A stretch of DNA of 37,673 bases. Source: Sulfuricurvum sp. (GTDB lineage: Bacteria; Campylobacterota; Campylobacteria; Campylobacterales; Sulfurimonadaceae). Positions 1 through 6,879 of this stretch are shown piece by piece (within the stretch, counting starts at the first letter, position 1; each line of letters starts with the position of its first letter). A program made the translations under genes and the position numbers. The notes beneath the pieces were generated by a model. The model was not told where the DNA came from, did no database searches, and saw only the letters and a program-made list of their open reading frames with translations. The DNA is taken from NCBI RefSeq assembly GCF_028688295.1, contig NZ_JAQTYM010000001.1, positions 119,533 through 157,205 on the forward strand, written 5' to 3'.

Positions 1-138
1 TGGGATGTTGTTGCATCTGGTAAAGTTGGACCACTTGGTTTGACTGCAATTTATACCCAATATGAAAAAGAAAATAATGTTGGTGTAAAAACTGTTGATA
101 CAGATTCTCTCCGTATTATCGCTTCTTTGAAATTCTAA
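1..138 (+). CDS. Outer-membrane porin, C-terminal fragment
   Basis: The window opens inside a gene; frame 1 stays open for 45 codons to a TAA at 136-138. The fragment has alternating polar and hydrophobic residues (GLTAIYTQYEK, then SLRIIASLKF) and ends in phenylalanine, the usual C-terminal signature of outer-membrane beta-barrels recognised by the Bam machinery. It is therefore probably the last two strands of a porin. Which porin family it belongs to cannot be told from 45 residues. It is separated from the cytochrome genes by a minus-strand gene, so it is probably not part of the electron-transfer operon. Confidence 0.6.
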   Translation, partial: WDVVASGKVGPLGLTAIYTQYEKENNVGVKTVDTDSLRIIASLKF

Positions 139-168
139 TTCCCTCTCGGGTTTTAGAACTGTTTTCTA

Positions 169-188
169 TTAGGGCCTTTGCGCCCTAA
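169..188 (+). terminator. Hairpin downstream of the porin
   Basis: A perfect 7-bp inverted repeat (TTAGGGC at 169-175 and GCCCTAA at 182-188) with a 6-base loop lies 30 bases after the porin stop. No clear T tract follows, so it may be a weak terminator or an mRNA 3' stabiliser. A second 7-bp inverted repeat lies at 214-220/232-238. Confidence 0.4.
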
Positions 189-291
189 GCATTCTCCTTA
201 TGTTAAGCTTTCCGCCAGAGAATTCGTCACCCTCTGGCACTCTCAACACATACGTAAAATTAATTGATTACCATTTTGATAGTTACTTATT

Positions 292-315
292 CAAGAGGGG
301 TTTATTACCCTCTTG
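292..315. terminator. Inverted repeat between convergent genes
   Basis: CAAGAGGG (292-299) and CCCTCTTG (308-315) form a perfect 8-bp stem with an 8-base loop, only 8 bases past the 3' end of the minus-strand lipoprotein gene. Its position between convergent transcription units suggests a bidirectional terminator. The flanks are A/T-rich without a long uninterrupted T run. Confidence 0.5.
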
Positions 316-323
316 CGATTTAC

Positions 324-785
324 TTATTTTGAAAATGTTGCTTCTTCTACAATCACAGGATAAAAATAACCGTAACCAAAATCTTTATCAGTTGCTACAG
401 TCCCTTTTGCGATGATATGATCACCTACATTTGCTGATTGGGTTTCTGAAGTAAAGACAATATCATTTGTCTCTGCATCTCCGGTACCGTCTTGGATATG
501 GATCCAGTTCTTCTTCATAATGCCTTCAGAAACTTTGACAACATTACCATGCAGGGTGATCACTTTTCCGTTTAGTTCATTTTTCTTTGCAAAAAGATCG
601 GCTACGCTAAGTTCACCATCTGTATGTTGGATCATCGACTGATTAGCTGTCGGTTGCTGAACCGGTGCTGGAGATTCCACAGCGGCTGTTTCTGGTACCT
701 GATTTGCCTCTTCGATTTTATCACCACATCCGCTTAGGATGAAACATGCACTTAGTCCGATTGTAAGAGTATGACGTCGAATCAT
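324..785 (-). CDS. Periplasmic OB-fold lipoprotein (NrfJ-like)
   Basis: This is a 153-residue protein. The N-terminus has two arginines, a short hydrophobic stretch and a lipobox (LSGC, Cys20), so it should be a lipoprotein. A low-complexity Pro/Gln/Ala linker (about residues 25-52) leads to a C-terminal domain (about 60-153) that looks like an OB fold of the kind annotated in periplasmic NrfJ-like proteins: a VITLHGNVVKVS strand pair, WIHIQDGTG, then DHIIAKGTV. A good ribosome site (AAGAAGGA) precedes the ATG. It is divergent from the cytochrome cluster and shares its upstream region. The function is not known; a role linked to cytochrome or redox metabolism is suggested only by homologous contexts. 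Confidence 0.7.
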   Translation of the reverse strand: MIRRHTLTIGLSACFILSGCGDKIEEANQVPETAAVESPAPVQQPTANQSMIQHTDGELSVADLFAKKNELNGKVITLHGNVVKVSEGIMKKNWIHIQDGTGDAETNDIVFTSETQSANVGDHIIAKGTVATDKDFGYGYFYPVIVEEATFSK

Positions 786-858
786 TTGTTTTCCTTCTTT
801 TTTGAGTACAGAATAGTAGCATGTATGACTTAAAACTTTTGGTTACACTTTTAATCAA

Positions 859-875
859 ATCAACCTCGAGTTGAT
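859..875. promoter_or_regulatory. Candidate operator in the divergent region
   Basis: ATCAAC-N5-GTTGAT is a perfect 6-bp inverted repeat directly upstream of a promoter-like sequence at 884-911. Its half-sites resemble CRP/FNR half-sites but in the opposite arrangement (ATCAA...TTGAT), so the cognate factor is unknown. It lies between the divergent lipoprotein gene and the monoheme cytochrome gene. Confidence 0.3.
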
Positions 876-883
876 AGCGTTTA

Positions 884-911
884 TTGACATTATTTAGTTA
901 ATTGTGATAAG
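884..911 (+). promoter_or_regulatory. Candidate sigma70 promoter for the first cytochrome group
   Basis: TTGACA (884-889) is followed after 16 bases by GATAAG (906-911), preceded by TGT as in extended -10 elements. An additional TATAAT is at 943-948 without a matching -35. Either could drive the genes that start at 978. Confidence 0.4.
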
Positions 912-977
912 ATGTACTCATTAAAGAATAGTCAAATTAGATTATAATTTATAATAATTGACAATTCGGAGTCAGCG

Positions 978-1325
978 ATGATCAAAAAAGTTTTAATATT
1001 TGTTTTTTTAATGGCGGGCTTATCTCTTTTAGAAGCAGTTGATAATTCTAAAGGTGCCACTATTTTTAATGAACGCGGCTGCGTAATGTGCCATGCTAAT
1101 GATGTCGATATGATCGGACCCTCGATCCGAACAATTGGTATCCGTTATAGTGGAAACGAAAATGCACTTGTCTCTTATCTAAAAGGGCAAGGACAACCGA
1201 TCATTTATCCAGAACGTGATGCCATGATGCGTCCTCAGCTTATGAAAATAGGAAATCTGTATGAAGAGGAATACCGCTCATTAGCTCGATATATGATTCA
1301 AGCGTTTATGCGTGTCGATTTTTAA
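978..1325 (+). CDS. Monoheme class I cytochrome c
   Basis: This 115-residue protein has a signal peptide (cleavage probably after LEA, residue 20) and one CXXCH site (CVMCH, residues 35-39). A DAMMRPQ segment near residue 82 supplies the likely distal methionine, as in c551/c552-type cytochromes. It would be a soluble periplasmic electron shuttle. A GGAG ribosome site precedes the ATG. Only 48 bases separate it from the 12-heme cytochrome, so the two are probably cotranscribed. It may carry electrons between the inner-membrane and outer-membrane multihemes of the cluster; that role is inference. Confidence 0.85.
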   Translation: MIKKVLIFVFLMAGLSLLEAVDNSKGATIFNERGCVMCHANDVDMIGPSIRTIGIRYSGNENALVSYLKGQGQPIIYPERDAMMRPQLMKIGNLYEEEYRSLARYMIQAFMRVDF

Positions 1326-1373
1326 TCCGTTTAGCGGACAGTAGTTTATTTAAAAAAGAAGTGGAGATAGTTT

Positions 1374-2594
1374 ATGCGTAAACGAATGAGAACAACAGCA
1401 ATAGCTCTTGCGGCAGTGGCTGGGCTAATGTTTGCTGTTTTGGCGAGTGCAGAGAGTGATCCTGCCAAAGGAGCTCCTACTGCAGATGAACGTCCAGTTT
1501 TTGAACCGCATTTAAAAAGTGGTAAAACTGTTGTTCATCCCCCGTATGAGATGGCAAAAGCCGATAAAGATTGTTCTTTTTGCCATACTGAAAAAGATGC
1601 TAAAAGTGGCGCTTTGAAAATGGATATGCCTGATCTGTGTAATCAATGTCATGAAGGTAAAGATACAAAGAAATACATTCATGGTCCTGTCGGTGCAGGT
1701 GCGTGTACCGCGTGCCATGACCCGCATGAGTCAGAGAATGTGAAATTACTCCGTTTTTCAAGCATTAATCAGTTGTGTACATCATGTCATGCGGATAAAG
1801 GACATTTTCTTAAATCGACCAAAAATATCCATCCGCCGGTTCAAGATCAGTGTACCAATTGTCATGATCCACACACGGAAAATTTTAAATTTCAGCTAAA
1901 AGCCGATGGAAAAAAAGATTTGTGTCTTATGTGTCATGTCGATAAAAAAGAGCATATTGCTACGGTAACTCACAAACATGGTGCAATGGACCGTCCAAAG
2001 CAATGTCAAGAGTGTCATGACCCTCATGGAAATGGGGCACCTAAAATGTTGAAAAAAGATACAACTAAAGATCTTTGCTTATCGTGTCACAATGATAAAA
2101 TGGCAGCAGAGGGAAGTAAGTTGACCAATATGGATAAGCACCTTAAAGATAATCCGGATCATCACGGGCCGATTCTTTGGGGTGACTGTGCCGCATGTCA
2201 TAATCCGCATGGTTCTGATAACTTAAGAATGTTGAAAAAACCGTTTCCGGAAACATTTTATGCAAAATTTGACGAAAAAAGTTATATTTGTTTCGAGTGT
2301 CATGAACCATCAAAAATTCAGAATGAAATGACGACGACAGCAACAAACTTCAGAAATGGTGAAAAAAATATGCACTTTGTTCATGTTAACAAAGATAAAG
2401 GGCGCTCTTGTCGTGCCTGTCATGATTTCCACGGAACCAAAGAATATCCGCACCATTTACGGACTAAAACAAGCTTTGGTGCGATTAACTTTCCAATTCG
2501 ATACATTGAAACACCTGCCGGTGGATCATGCGCACCGGCTTGCCATGCGCGTCGAGGATATGATCGTGAAAAGCCGATTGAGAATCTAAAATAA
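1374..2594 (+). CDS. 12-heme periplasmic or secreted cytochrome c
   Basis: This is a 406-residue protein with a cleavable signal peptide (LASA, about residue 26). It has eleven CXXCH motifs from residue 67 onward, many followed by DPH or NPH, which supply distal histidines as in the doubled-CXXCH/cytochrome c3-like families. A twelfth, C-terminal site is CAPACH (residue 386), a CX3CH motif. Heme spacing of about 25-30 residues predicts an extended wire-like protein of bis-His hemes. It is a close paralog of the membrane-anchored 12-heme protein at 17050 but lacks that protein's uncleaved anchor. It sits between the monoheme cytochrome and the 8-heme cytochrome and ends directly at the latter's start codon. 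Its likely role is electron transfer across the periplasm. Confidence 0.9.
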   Translation: MRKRMRTTAIALAAVAGLMFAVLASAESDPAKGAPTADERPVFEPHLKSGKTVVHPPYEMAKADKDCSFCHTEKDAKSGALKMDMPDLCNQCHEGKDTKKYIHGPVGAGACTACHDPHESENVKLLRFSSINQLCTSCHADKGHFLKSTKNIHPPVQDQCTNCHDPHTENFKFQLKADGKKDLCLMCHVDKKEHIATVTHKHGAMDRPKQCQECHDPHGNGAPKMLKKDTTKDLCLSCHNDKMAAEGSKLTNMDKHLKDNPDHHGPILWGDCAACHNPHGSDNLRMLKKPFPETFYAKFDEKSYICFECHEPSKIQNEMTTTATNFRNGEKNMHFVHVNKDKGRSCRACHDFHGTKEYPHHLRTKTSFGAINFPIRYIETPAGGSCAPACHARRGYDREKPIENLK

Positions 2595-3623
2595 ATGTAT
2601 CCCCCTTTTTTTAGAGGGGGGTATTTCCCCCTTCTGTTTATCCCTTTTTTCATGATGATTACATCCTTTTCTCTCCACGCGGCATCTCTTGAAATTATCC
2701 GTCCTCTGGTTAAAACTGTTATTGAAGAGAGTGAAATTAATGTTGTGGTCAAAGTAACCAATCCGGAAGTGAGCAAAGTGGTGTTTGTGGATGGAATGGG
2801 GCGTGAGTTTCACCGAGATATCAAAAAAGAGAAGTTGATCTATTGTCAGTCGATGAAAGCGAAAATGGGGAACAATTCGATTAGTGTCATAGCGTATAAA
2901 GGAACGGATGTTAAAGAGAGTAAAACCGTAGAGGTTTATTTTCGCGCGGAGCTTTTCGGAGGAGTTAACGAAGAACCCTCAGGATACCGAAAACACACTT
3001 TTCATACGGATAAAGATGAGCAGTTATGTAAAAAATGTCATAACATGATTTCTAATACGGCGAAATACGTGATTCCAGAAAATGCGGAAGATTCTACTTG
3101 TTATCAATGCCATAAAAATCTTGTTAATCGTGCAAAGTCCCACGCACCTGCAGTCAACTGGCTTTGTACTGAATGTCACACCGGACAATCGGGAGAATAT
3201 AATGCAGGAGAGGGTATCTCGAAGTTCTCTGCACCTGATCCGATTATGGAACGCTGCTTCAATTGCCATGAAAATATCAAAGAGGTATGGTTCGCACGAA
3301 AATCAGAACACGGTCCGGTACGGGATGGACGCTGTAATCGTTGTCACAATCCGCATTCCTCTAATGAGCTCTTTTTCACCCGTAAACCATTATGGGATTT
3401 GTGTACGACCTGTCACTCCGAGAAAGCCAACGGTGCTCATGTCATCAGCAGCTTTATCCGTGATAAATCACATCCTACTCAGGGTAAGCCTGATCCTTCT
3501 CGTCCGGGAAGAGAGCTGGTTTGTTCAGGATGTCATGATCCCCATGGGTCTGAGGGGATATTTCTTTTGCGTTCAAAAGGGAAAACCGCCTTTAGTATCT
3601 GTTCTCGTTGTCACCAAAAGTAA
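2595..3623 (+). CDS. 8-heme cytochrome with N-terminal beta-sandwich domain
   Basis: This is a 342-residue protein. The ATG directly abuts the upstream stop (TAA then ATG), suggesting translational coupling; no ribosome site is visible. An ATG at 2652 would leave a signal peptide with no charged N-region, so 2595 is preferred. A signal peptide (to about residue 30, LHA) is followed by a cysteine-poor domain (about 32-118) that looks like an Ig-like beta-sandwich, then eight CXXCH motifs (residues 145-336), two with CHNPH/CHDPH. It is homologous to the 7- and 8-heme proteins at 18563 and 19513. The beta domain may dock it to a partner cytochrome or to the barrel; this is inference. A strong hairpin lies just inside the coding start. 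Confidence 0.88.
   Translation: MYPPFFRGGYFPLLFIPFFMMITSFSLHAASLEIIRPLVKTVIEESEINVVVKVTNPEVSKVVFVDGMGREFHRDIKKEKLIYCQSMKAKMGNNSISVIAYKGTDVKESKTVEVYFRAELFGGVNEEPSGYRKHTFHTDKDEQLCKKCHNMISNTAKYVIPENAEDSTCYQCHKNLVNRAKSHAPAVNWLCTECHTGQSGEYNAGEGISKFSAPDPIMERCFNCHENIKEVWFARKSEHGPVRDGRCNRCHNPHSSNELFFTRKPLWDLCTTCHSEKANGAHVISSFIRDKSHPTQGKPDPSRPGRELVCSGCHDPHGSEGIFLLRSKGKTAFSICSRCHQK
2613..2635 (+). promoter_or_regulatory. Strong hairpin just after the octaheme start codon
   Basis: AGAGGGGGG (2613-2621) pairs with CCCCCTTCT (2627-2635) over 9 bp with one G-T wobble and a TATTT loop. A further C5 tract at 2601-2605 could compete for the same G tract. The hairpin lies 18 bases after the ATG and would affect translation initiation or uncouple it from the upstream gene. 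Confidence 0.45.
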
Positions 3624-3998
3624 ATTTTAAATAAATTTTACCGTTATCTAATCTTTTTTTTCTCTATTTTGAGAAGAATCTTTTGTATTAAAAGACGTAT
3701 ACTATTTCTTTCATAACTAATTTTCTATTCGCTTGATTTATTTTGTTTATACCTCGACAAAACAAGGCACTCACGCTTCTCGTACATTCTCTGCGTGGTT
3801 GCAAATAGAAGTGCTTAGGTGCTAGCAAAGCCATTTTATTCAAATTAACAAGCTATATATTTATATTTATAATATCACATTTTAGTATCATATAACGGTA
3901 TGTAATATTATTGATAGGTAGTAATGGTATAAACTTAATTAACACTTAAGGGATATAGCATTACAATTGGGTTACAAAAATATTCAGGGAGGTACGCA
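3624..3998 (+). other. Long A/T-rich leader with a structured element
   Basis: These 375 bases between the octaheme and the tetraheme gene hold no recognised gene. The most structured part is 3765-3834. GCACT-CACGC (3767-3776) can pair with GCGTG (3793-3797) and AGTGC (3810-3814), giving a continuous 10-bp helix interrupted on one side by a 12-base bulge, with a 16-base apical loop. The palindrome TGCTAGCA lies just downstream. A TATACT at 3698-3703 is a possible -10 and would give a leader of about 290 bases. The minus strand of the same segment holds a 48-codon ORF (3688-3834) without a ribosome site. The rest is A/T-rich and featureless. AGGGAGG before 3999 is the ribosome site of the tetraheme gene. 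Confidence 0.4.
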
Positions 3999-4739
3999 AT
4001 GGTAACCTTTGGAAAAGTAATGCGATCTGTTGTATTGTTGGCAGTAATGGGGGTTAGTGCTAATGCTGCACCAGGAATTGTTCTAACGAAACATAATTTG
4101 TCGGGGACGAGTACAACGTCGGGCATTAAGTCGTCGGATGGTACGAGTGGGGATGTGTGTGTCTATTGTCATACTCCGCACGGATCGAATACCGGTTTTG
4201 CCGGAGCACCGATCTGGAATAAAGCGAATATGGATACAGCTGCCTTTACGCTGTACAATGGAGGAACGACTGTTGCTGGCGGCACAACTATCGATCAGCC
4301 GGGTGATGTCTCAAAAGCATGTCTAAGCTGTCACGATGGGGTCAGTGCGATAAACTCTGTTATCAATGCTCCCGGTTCAGGACAGTGGGTTGATATTAGT
4401 GGTGGCGCTACGACGGCTGATTTACGGGCATTTCTATACCCAACAGGTCAGTCTAAAGCTGCCGGCACTATTTTAAATATGGCTACGGCAACGACGAACG
4501 GTGTTTCAAATATTGGAAAAGATCTTCGTAATGATCACCCGATAGGTGTTATTTATACGCCGGGTACAGCTGGACTGAAAGTAACGACTAGTATGATTGG
4601 AACAGTAACCATCGCAAGTGTACTTCGCAGTAATAAAGTAGAGTGTAGCACTTGTCACGATCCTCACGAAACAAATGCGATGTTTCTCCGTACGGCAAAT
4701 ACAAATAGTGCACTTTGTACTAGTTGTCACGACCGATAA
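3999..4739 (+). CDS. Tetraheme cytochrome, candidate extracellular filament subunit (OmcE-like)
   Basis: This is a 246-residue protein with a signal peptide (ANA, about residue 24). It has four CXXCH sites at residues 54, 108, 215 and 240: CVYCHTPH, CLSCHDG, CSTCHDPH and CTSCH. The mature N-terminus carries TKHNLS, and a DHPIG motif precedes heme 3. This layout (TKHNLS, CxxCHTPHG, PIWNK, CLSCHDG, DHPxG, CSxCHDPH) is that of the tetraheme family containing Geobacter OmcE, which polymerises into extracellular heme filaments. Loops between hemes are Gly/Ser/Thr/Ala-rich, consistent with secretion. A strong ribosome site (AGGGAGG) and its own leader suggest high expression. It heads the operon with two NHL proteins, a PPIase and a barrel. 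Polymerisation is inferred from family resemblance, not shown. Confidence 0.8.
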   Translation: MVTFGKVMRSVVLLAVMGVSANAAPGIVLTKHNLSGTSTTSGIKSSDGTSGDVCVYCHTPHGSNTGFAGAPIWNKANMDTAAFTLYNGGTTVAGGTTIDQPGDVSKACLSCHDGVSAINSVINAPGSGQWVDISGGATTADLRAFLYPTGQSKAAGTILNMATATTNGVSNIGKDLRNDHPIGVIYTPGTAGLKVTTSMIGTVTIASVLRSNKVECSTCHDPHETNAMFLRTANTNSALCTSCHDR

Positions 4740-4740
4740 A

Positions 4741-4807
4741 AGCAACCCTTTAGGGGGTCGCTCTTCGGATCGATGATCTATAAAGATATCGCTATATTTT
4801 TATAGAT
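4741..4807 (+). terminator. Two tandem hairpins after the tetraheme gene
   Basis: AGCAACCC (4741-4748) pairs with GGGTCGCT (4755-4762) with one mismatch. ATCTATAAA (4776-4784) pairs perfectly with TTTATAGAT (4799-4807). Neither is followed by a good T tract. They may act as partial terminators or 3' stabilisers that keep the first cistron more abundant than the downstream genes. Confidence 0.45.
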
Positions 4808-4854
4808 GATGGATCGGCAGATGCGGTATAATTAGGAGAAAAGGATCAAGTATC

Positions 4855-5925
4855 ATGCGATTACACTGTCTTTCACAGATTATGGTAGCGATTGTAGCCA
4901 TAACAGTTATGGGAGGATGTGCGATTGATAAAGTCGAGCCTCGTCACAGTATCATCATTCCCCCGGCGCCCGAAGAGCCTAGGTTGGTTTTTATTGATGC
5001 TTATAGGGGAGAATCGACATTTGTCCAAGGTCCAAATGCTTTGGATGTCCTGATAGGTGATACGCAGATTGATGTTGGTAAAAACATTAAGAAACCTTAT
5101 GGTGTGGGCGGTTTTGGAGGACGGATATATGTTGCTGATACTGGAAGTGCGGCAGTTTTCGTTATTGATCCAAAAAAGAAGAAGGTTTCTCTGATTGGTG
5201 ATCAGCCCGTAGGGAAGCTCGTGATGCCGGTTGATGTCGCATTTTCAAAAGATGGGACGCTTTATGTTTCCGATACGGTACTTAAGCGGGTTCATTCATA
5301 CGATCAAAATGGGACCTTTAAATCAGCGTATGGGATGAAAGATGAGTTTTACCGACCAAGCGGAATTTCGGTAAATTCGGATTTGGGGCTTCTCTATGTT
5401 GTGGATACTTTAGCGCATAATATCAAGGTTTTTTCTCTGGCAGGTCAGCTAGTTTCAACGATTGGAAAACGGGGAGACGGAGACGGAGAATTTAACTATC
5501 CGACAAATATTGCGATTGATAACCGTAATGGGAATGTTATCGTTTGCGATACCCAGAACTTTCGGATACAGATACTGGATAAAGACGGTAAGTTTCTTGG
5601 AAAATTTGGCGAGGTTGGGGACAAAGCGGGAATGTTTGCCCGTCCAAAAGGGGTTGGCGTCGACAGTGACGGGCATATTTATGTCGTAGATGCCGCGTTT
5701 AATAATGTCCAGGTATTTAATGATAAAGGTGAACTGCTCTTATTCTTTGGTACCCCTGGGACAGGACCGGTGCAGTTTCAACTTCCTGCAGGACTTTCAT
5801 TTGATGAACATGATCGCCTGATTATTGCCGAAGTGTTTAGTGGACGGGTTCAGGTTTTTCAGTATATCAGTGAAAAATGGAAAAAAGAGAATCCTAATGA
5901 ATATCAAAAGCTCAAGCAGCAGTAA
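4855..5925 (+). CDS. NHL-repeat six-bladed propeller lipoprotein
   Basis: This is a 356-residue protein. The N-terminus ends in a lipobox (MGGC, Cys22), so it is probably lipid-anchored. Six NHL-type repeats follow, each with the pattern P-x-G-(I/V)...G-x-(I/L)YV-x-DT...V-x-V(F/I), for example IYVADTGSAAVFVID and LYVVDTLAHNIKVF. They should close into a six-bladed beta-propeller. The ribosome site is AGGAG/AAGGA. No heme motifs are present. NHL propellers recur next to filament cytochromes and outer-membrane conduits in Geobacter-type and syntrophic-sulfate-reducer (Oet-type) EET clusters, where they are thought to help assembly or partner binding. It is paralogous to the NHL protein at 8613 but differs in being lipidated. 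Confidence 0.85.
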   Translation: MRLHCLSQIMVAIVAITVMGGCAIDKVEPRHSIIIPPAPEEPRLVFIDAYRGESTFVQGPNALDVLIGDTQIDVGKNIKKPYGVGGFGGRIYVADTGSAAVFVIDPKKKKVSLIGDQPVGKLVMPVDVAFSKDGTLYVSDTVLKRVHSYDQNGTFKSAYGMKDEFYRPSGISVNSDLGLLYVVDTLAHNIKVFSLAGQLVSTIGKRGDGDGEFNYPTNIAIDNRNGNVIVCDTQNFRIQILDKDGKFLGKFGEVGDKAGMFARPKGVGVDSDGHIYVVDAAFNNVQVFNDKGELLLFFGTPGTGPVQFQLPAGLSFDEHDRLIIAEVFSGRVQVFQYISEKWKKENPNEYQKLKQQ

Positions 5926-5934
5926 AGGGTAACG

Positions 5935-6867
5935 GTGAAAAAAATACTATTATGGATTATGGTATGTCTCTCGCTTTCAGCCGTAGAAGTAAAAACAGTG
6001 GTTGCAACAGTGAATGGAAAGGCAATTACTAAAAAAGAGGTAGAGCGGGAATTAAAGGCTTTACTTCCATCAGCCTCTTATCACGGCGGTGTAAATGAAG
6101 AGAAAAAAAATAAACTTAAGAAAGATGCGCTTGATAATCTGATTACCAAAGAGCTATTTTATCAAAAAGCACTAGCTGAAAAAATTGATGTTTCTGATCT
6201 TGAACTTGTCGAGTATGAGAAGGCGTATATCCAGTCATTCGGGGGTCGGAAAAATTTTGATAAAACTCTGAGAGAAGCAGGTATCTCATTACTGGAGTTT
6301 CGCCGAGAAATAGAACGTGAAAAAATGATCCAAAAGCTCTATGAAAAACGGATTCGATACTCAGTTACTGAGAGTGAACTAAAGCGTATGTATGAAGAAA
6401 ATCGCCAAAAATACCGTGAACCCGAAAAAATTAAAATTGCTCTCATATTCAGAGAGGTTGATCCAAAAGATTCTAAAAGTAAAGCCGAAGCAAAAGCAAA
6501 AATTGGTGAAGCGTATTCAAAAATTAAAAGCGGTATCCCTTTCGGTGACGTTGCCTATAAATATTCGACTGCCATGAGTCGTGTCAAAGGTGGAGAAATG
6601 GGATATATTCATCGTGGCATACTCCAAAGTGCAGAAGTAGAAAAAAAAGTATTTTTAATGAAAAAAGGGGAAATGAGCAAGATACTCGAATCGAAGGAGG
6701 GGTATTTTATCATTCGATTTGATGACAAAAAAGAGGCTCACCAATATTCGTATGATGATGTCAAAGTTAAAATGAAAACCGAGCTTATTGATGAACGCGA
6801 GTTGGAGCGTAAAGAAGTTATGCTAGCTGAATTACGCAAAAATGCCGTCATCAAAAATAGCCCATAA
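5935..6867 (+). CDS. Periplasmic SurA/PpiC-type peptidyl-prolyl isomerase
   Basis: This is a 310-residue protein starting at a GTG (5935), 9 bases after the NHL gene. A signal peptide (about 1-17) is followed by a SurA_N/trigger-like helical chaperone region (about 22-140: NGKAITKKEVE, then DALDNLITKELFYQKA) and one parvulin PpiC domain (about 158-255) with the typical GGEMGYIHRG segment. Parvulin PPIases of this type assist folding of outer-membrane barrels and secreted cytochromes, and PPIase genes are neighbours of filament cytochrome genes in Geobacter. Here it probably serves the barrel encoded next and/or the tetraheme and 729-residue cytochromes. It is Lys/Glu-rich and has no second PpiC domain. 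Confidence 0.88.
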   Translation: MKKILLWIMVCLSLSAVEVKTVVATVNGKAITKKEVERELKALLPSASYHGGVNEEKKNKLKKDALDNLITKELFYQKALAEKIDVSDLELVEYEKAYIQSFGGRKNFDKTLREAGISLLEFRREIEREKMIQKLYEKRIRYSVTESELKRMYEENRQKYREPEKIKIALIFREVDPKDSKSKAEAKAKIGEAYSKIKSGIPFGDVAYKYSTAMSRVKGGEMGYIHRGILQSAEVEKKVFLMKKGEMSKILESKEGYFIIRFDDKKEAHQYSYDDVKVKMKTELIDERELERKEVMLAELRKNAVIKNSP

Positions 6868-6879
6868 TAGAGCTGATTA

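Noticed and set aside
2601-2631. Phase-variable contingency tract
   Set aside because: Tracts are only 5-7 bases, shorter than typical variable G/C tracts in Campylobacterota; slippage is possible but not supported from one sequence.
3082-3630. 182-codon plus-strand frame overlapping the octaheme gene
   Set aside because: It is a frame-shifted reading of the heme region, with no CXXCH motifs or export signal; the octaheme frame explains the sequence.
3796-3834. Possible GEMM-I (c-di-GMP) riboswitch, suggested by GCAAAGCC before a cytochrome gene
   Set aside because: The GGGCAAA segment, the second hairpin and the tetraloop/receptor elements are missing; only a short match remains.
3688-3834. 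48-codon minus-strand ORF in the leader
   Set aside because: No ribosome site, it overlaps the inverted repeats and no family is recognised; kept only as a remark, not as a gene.
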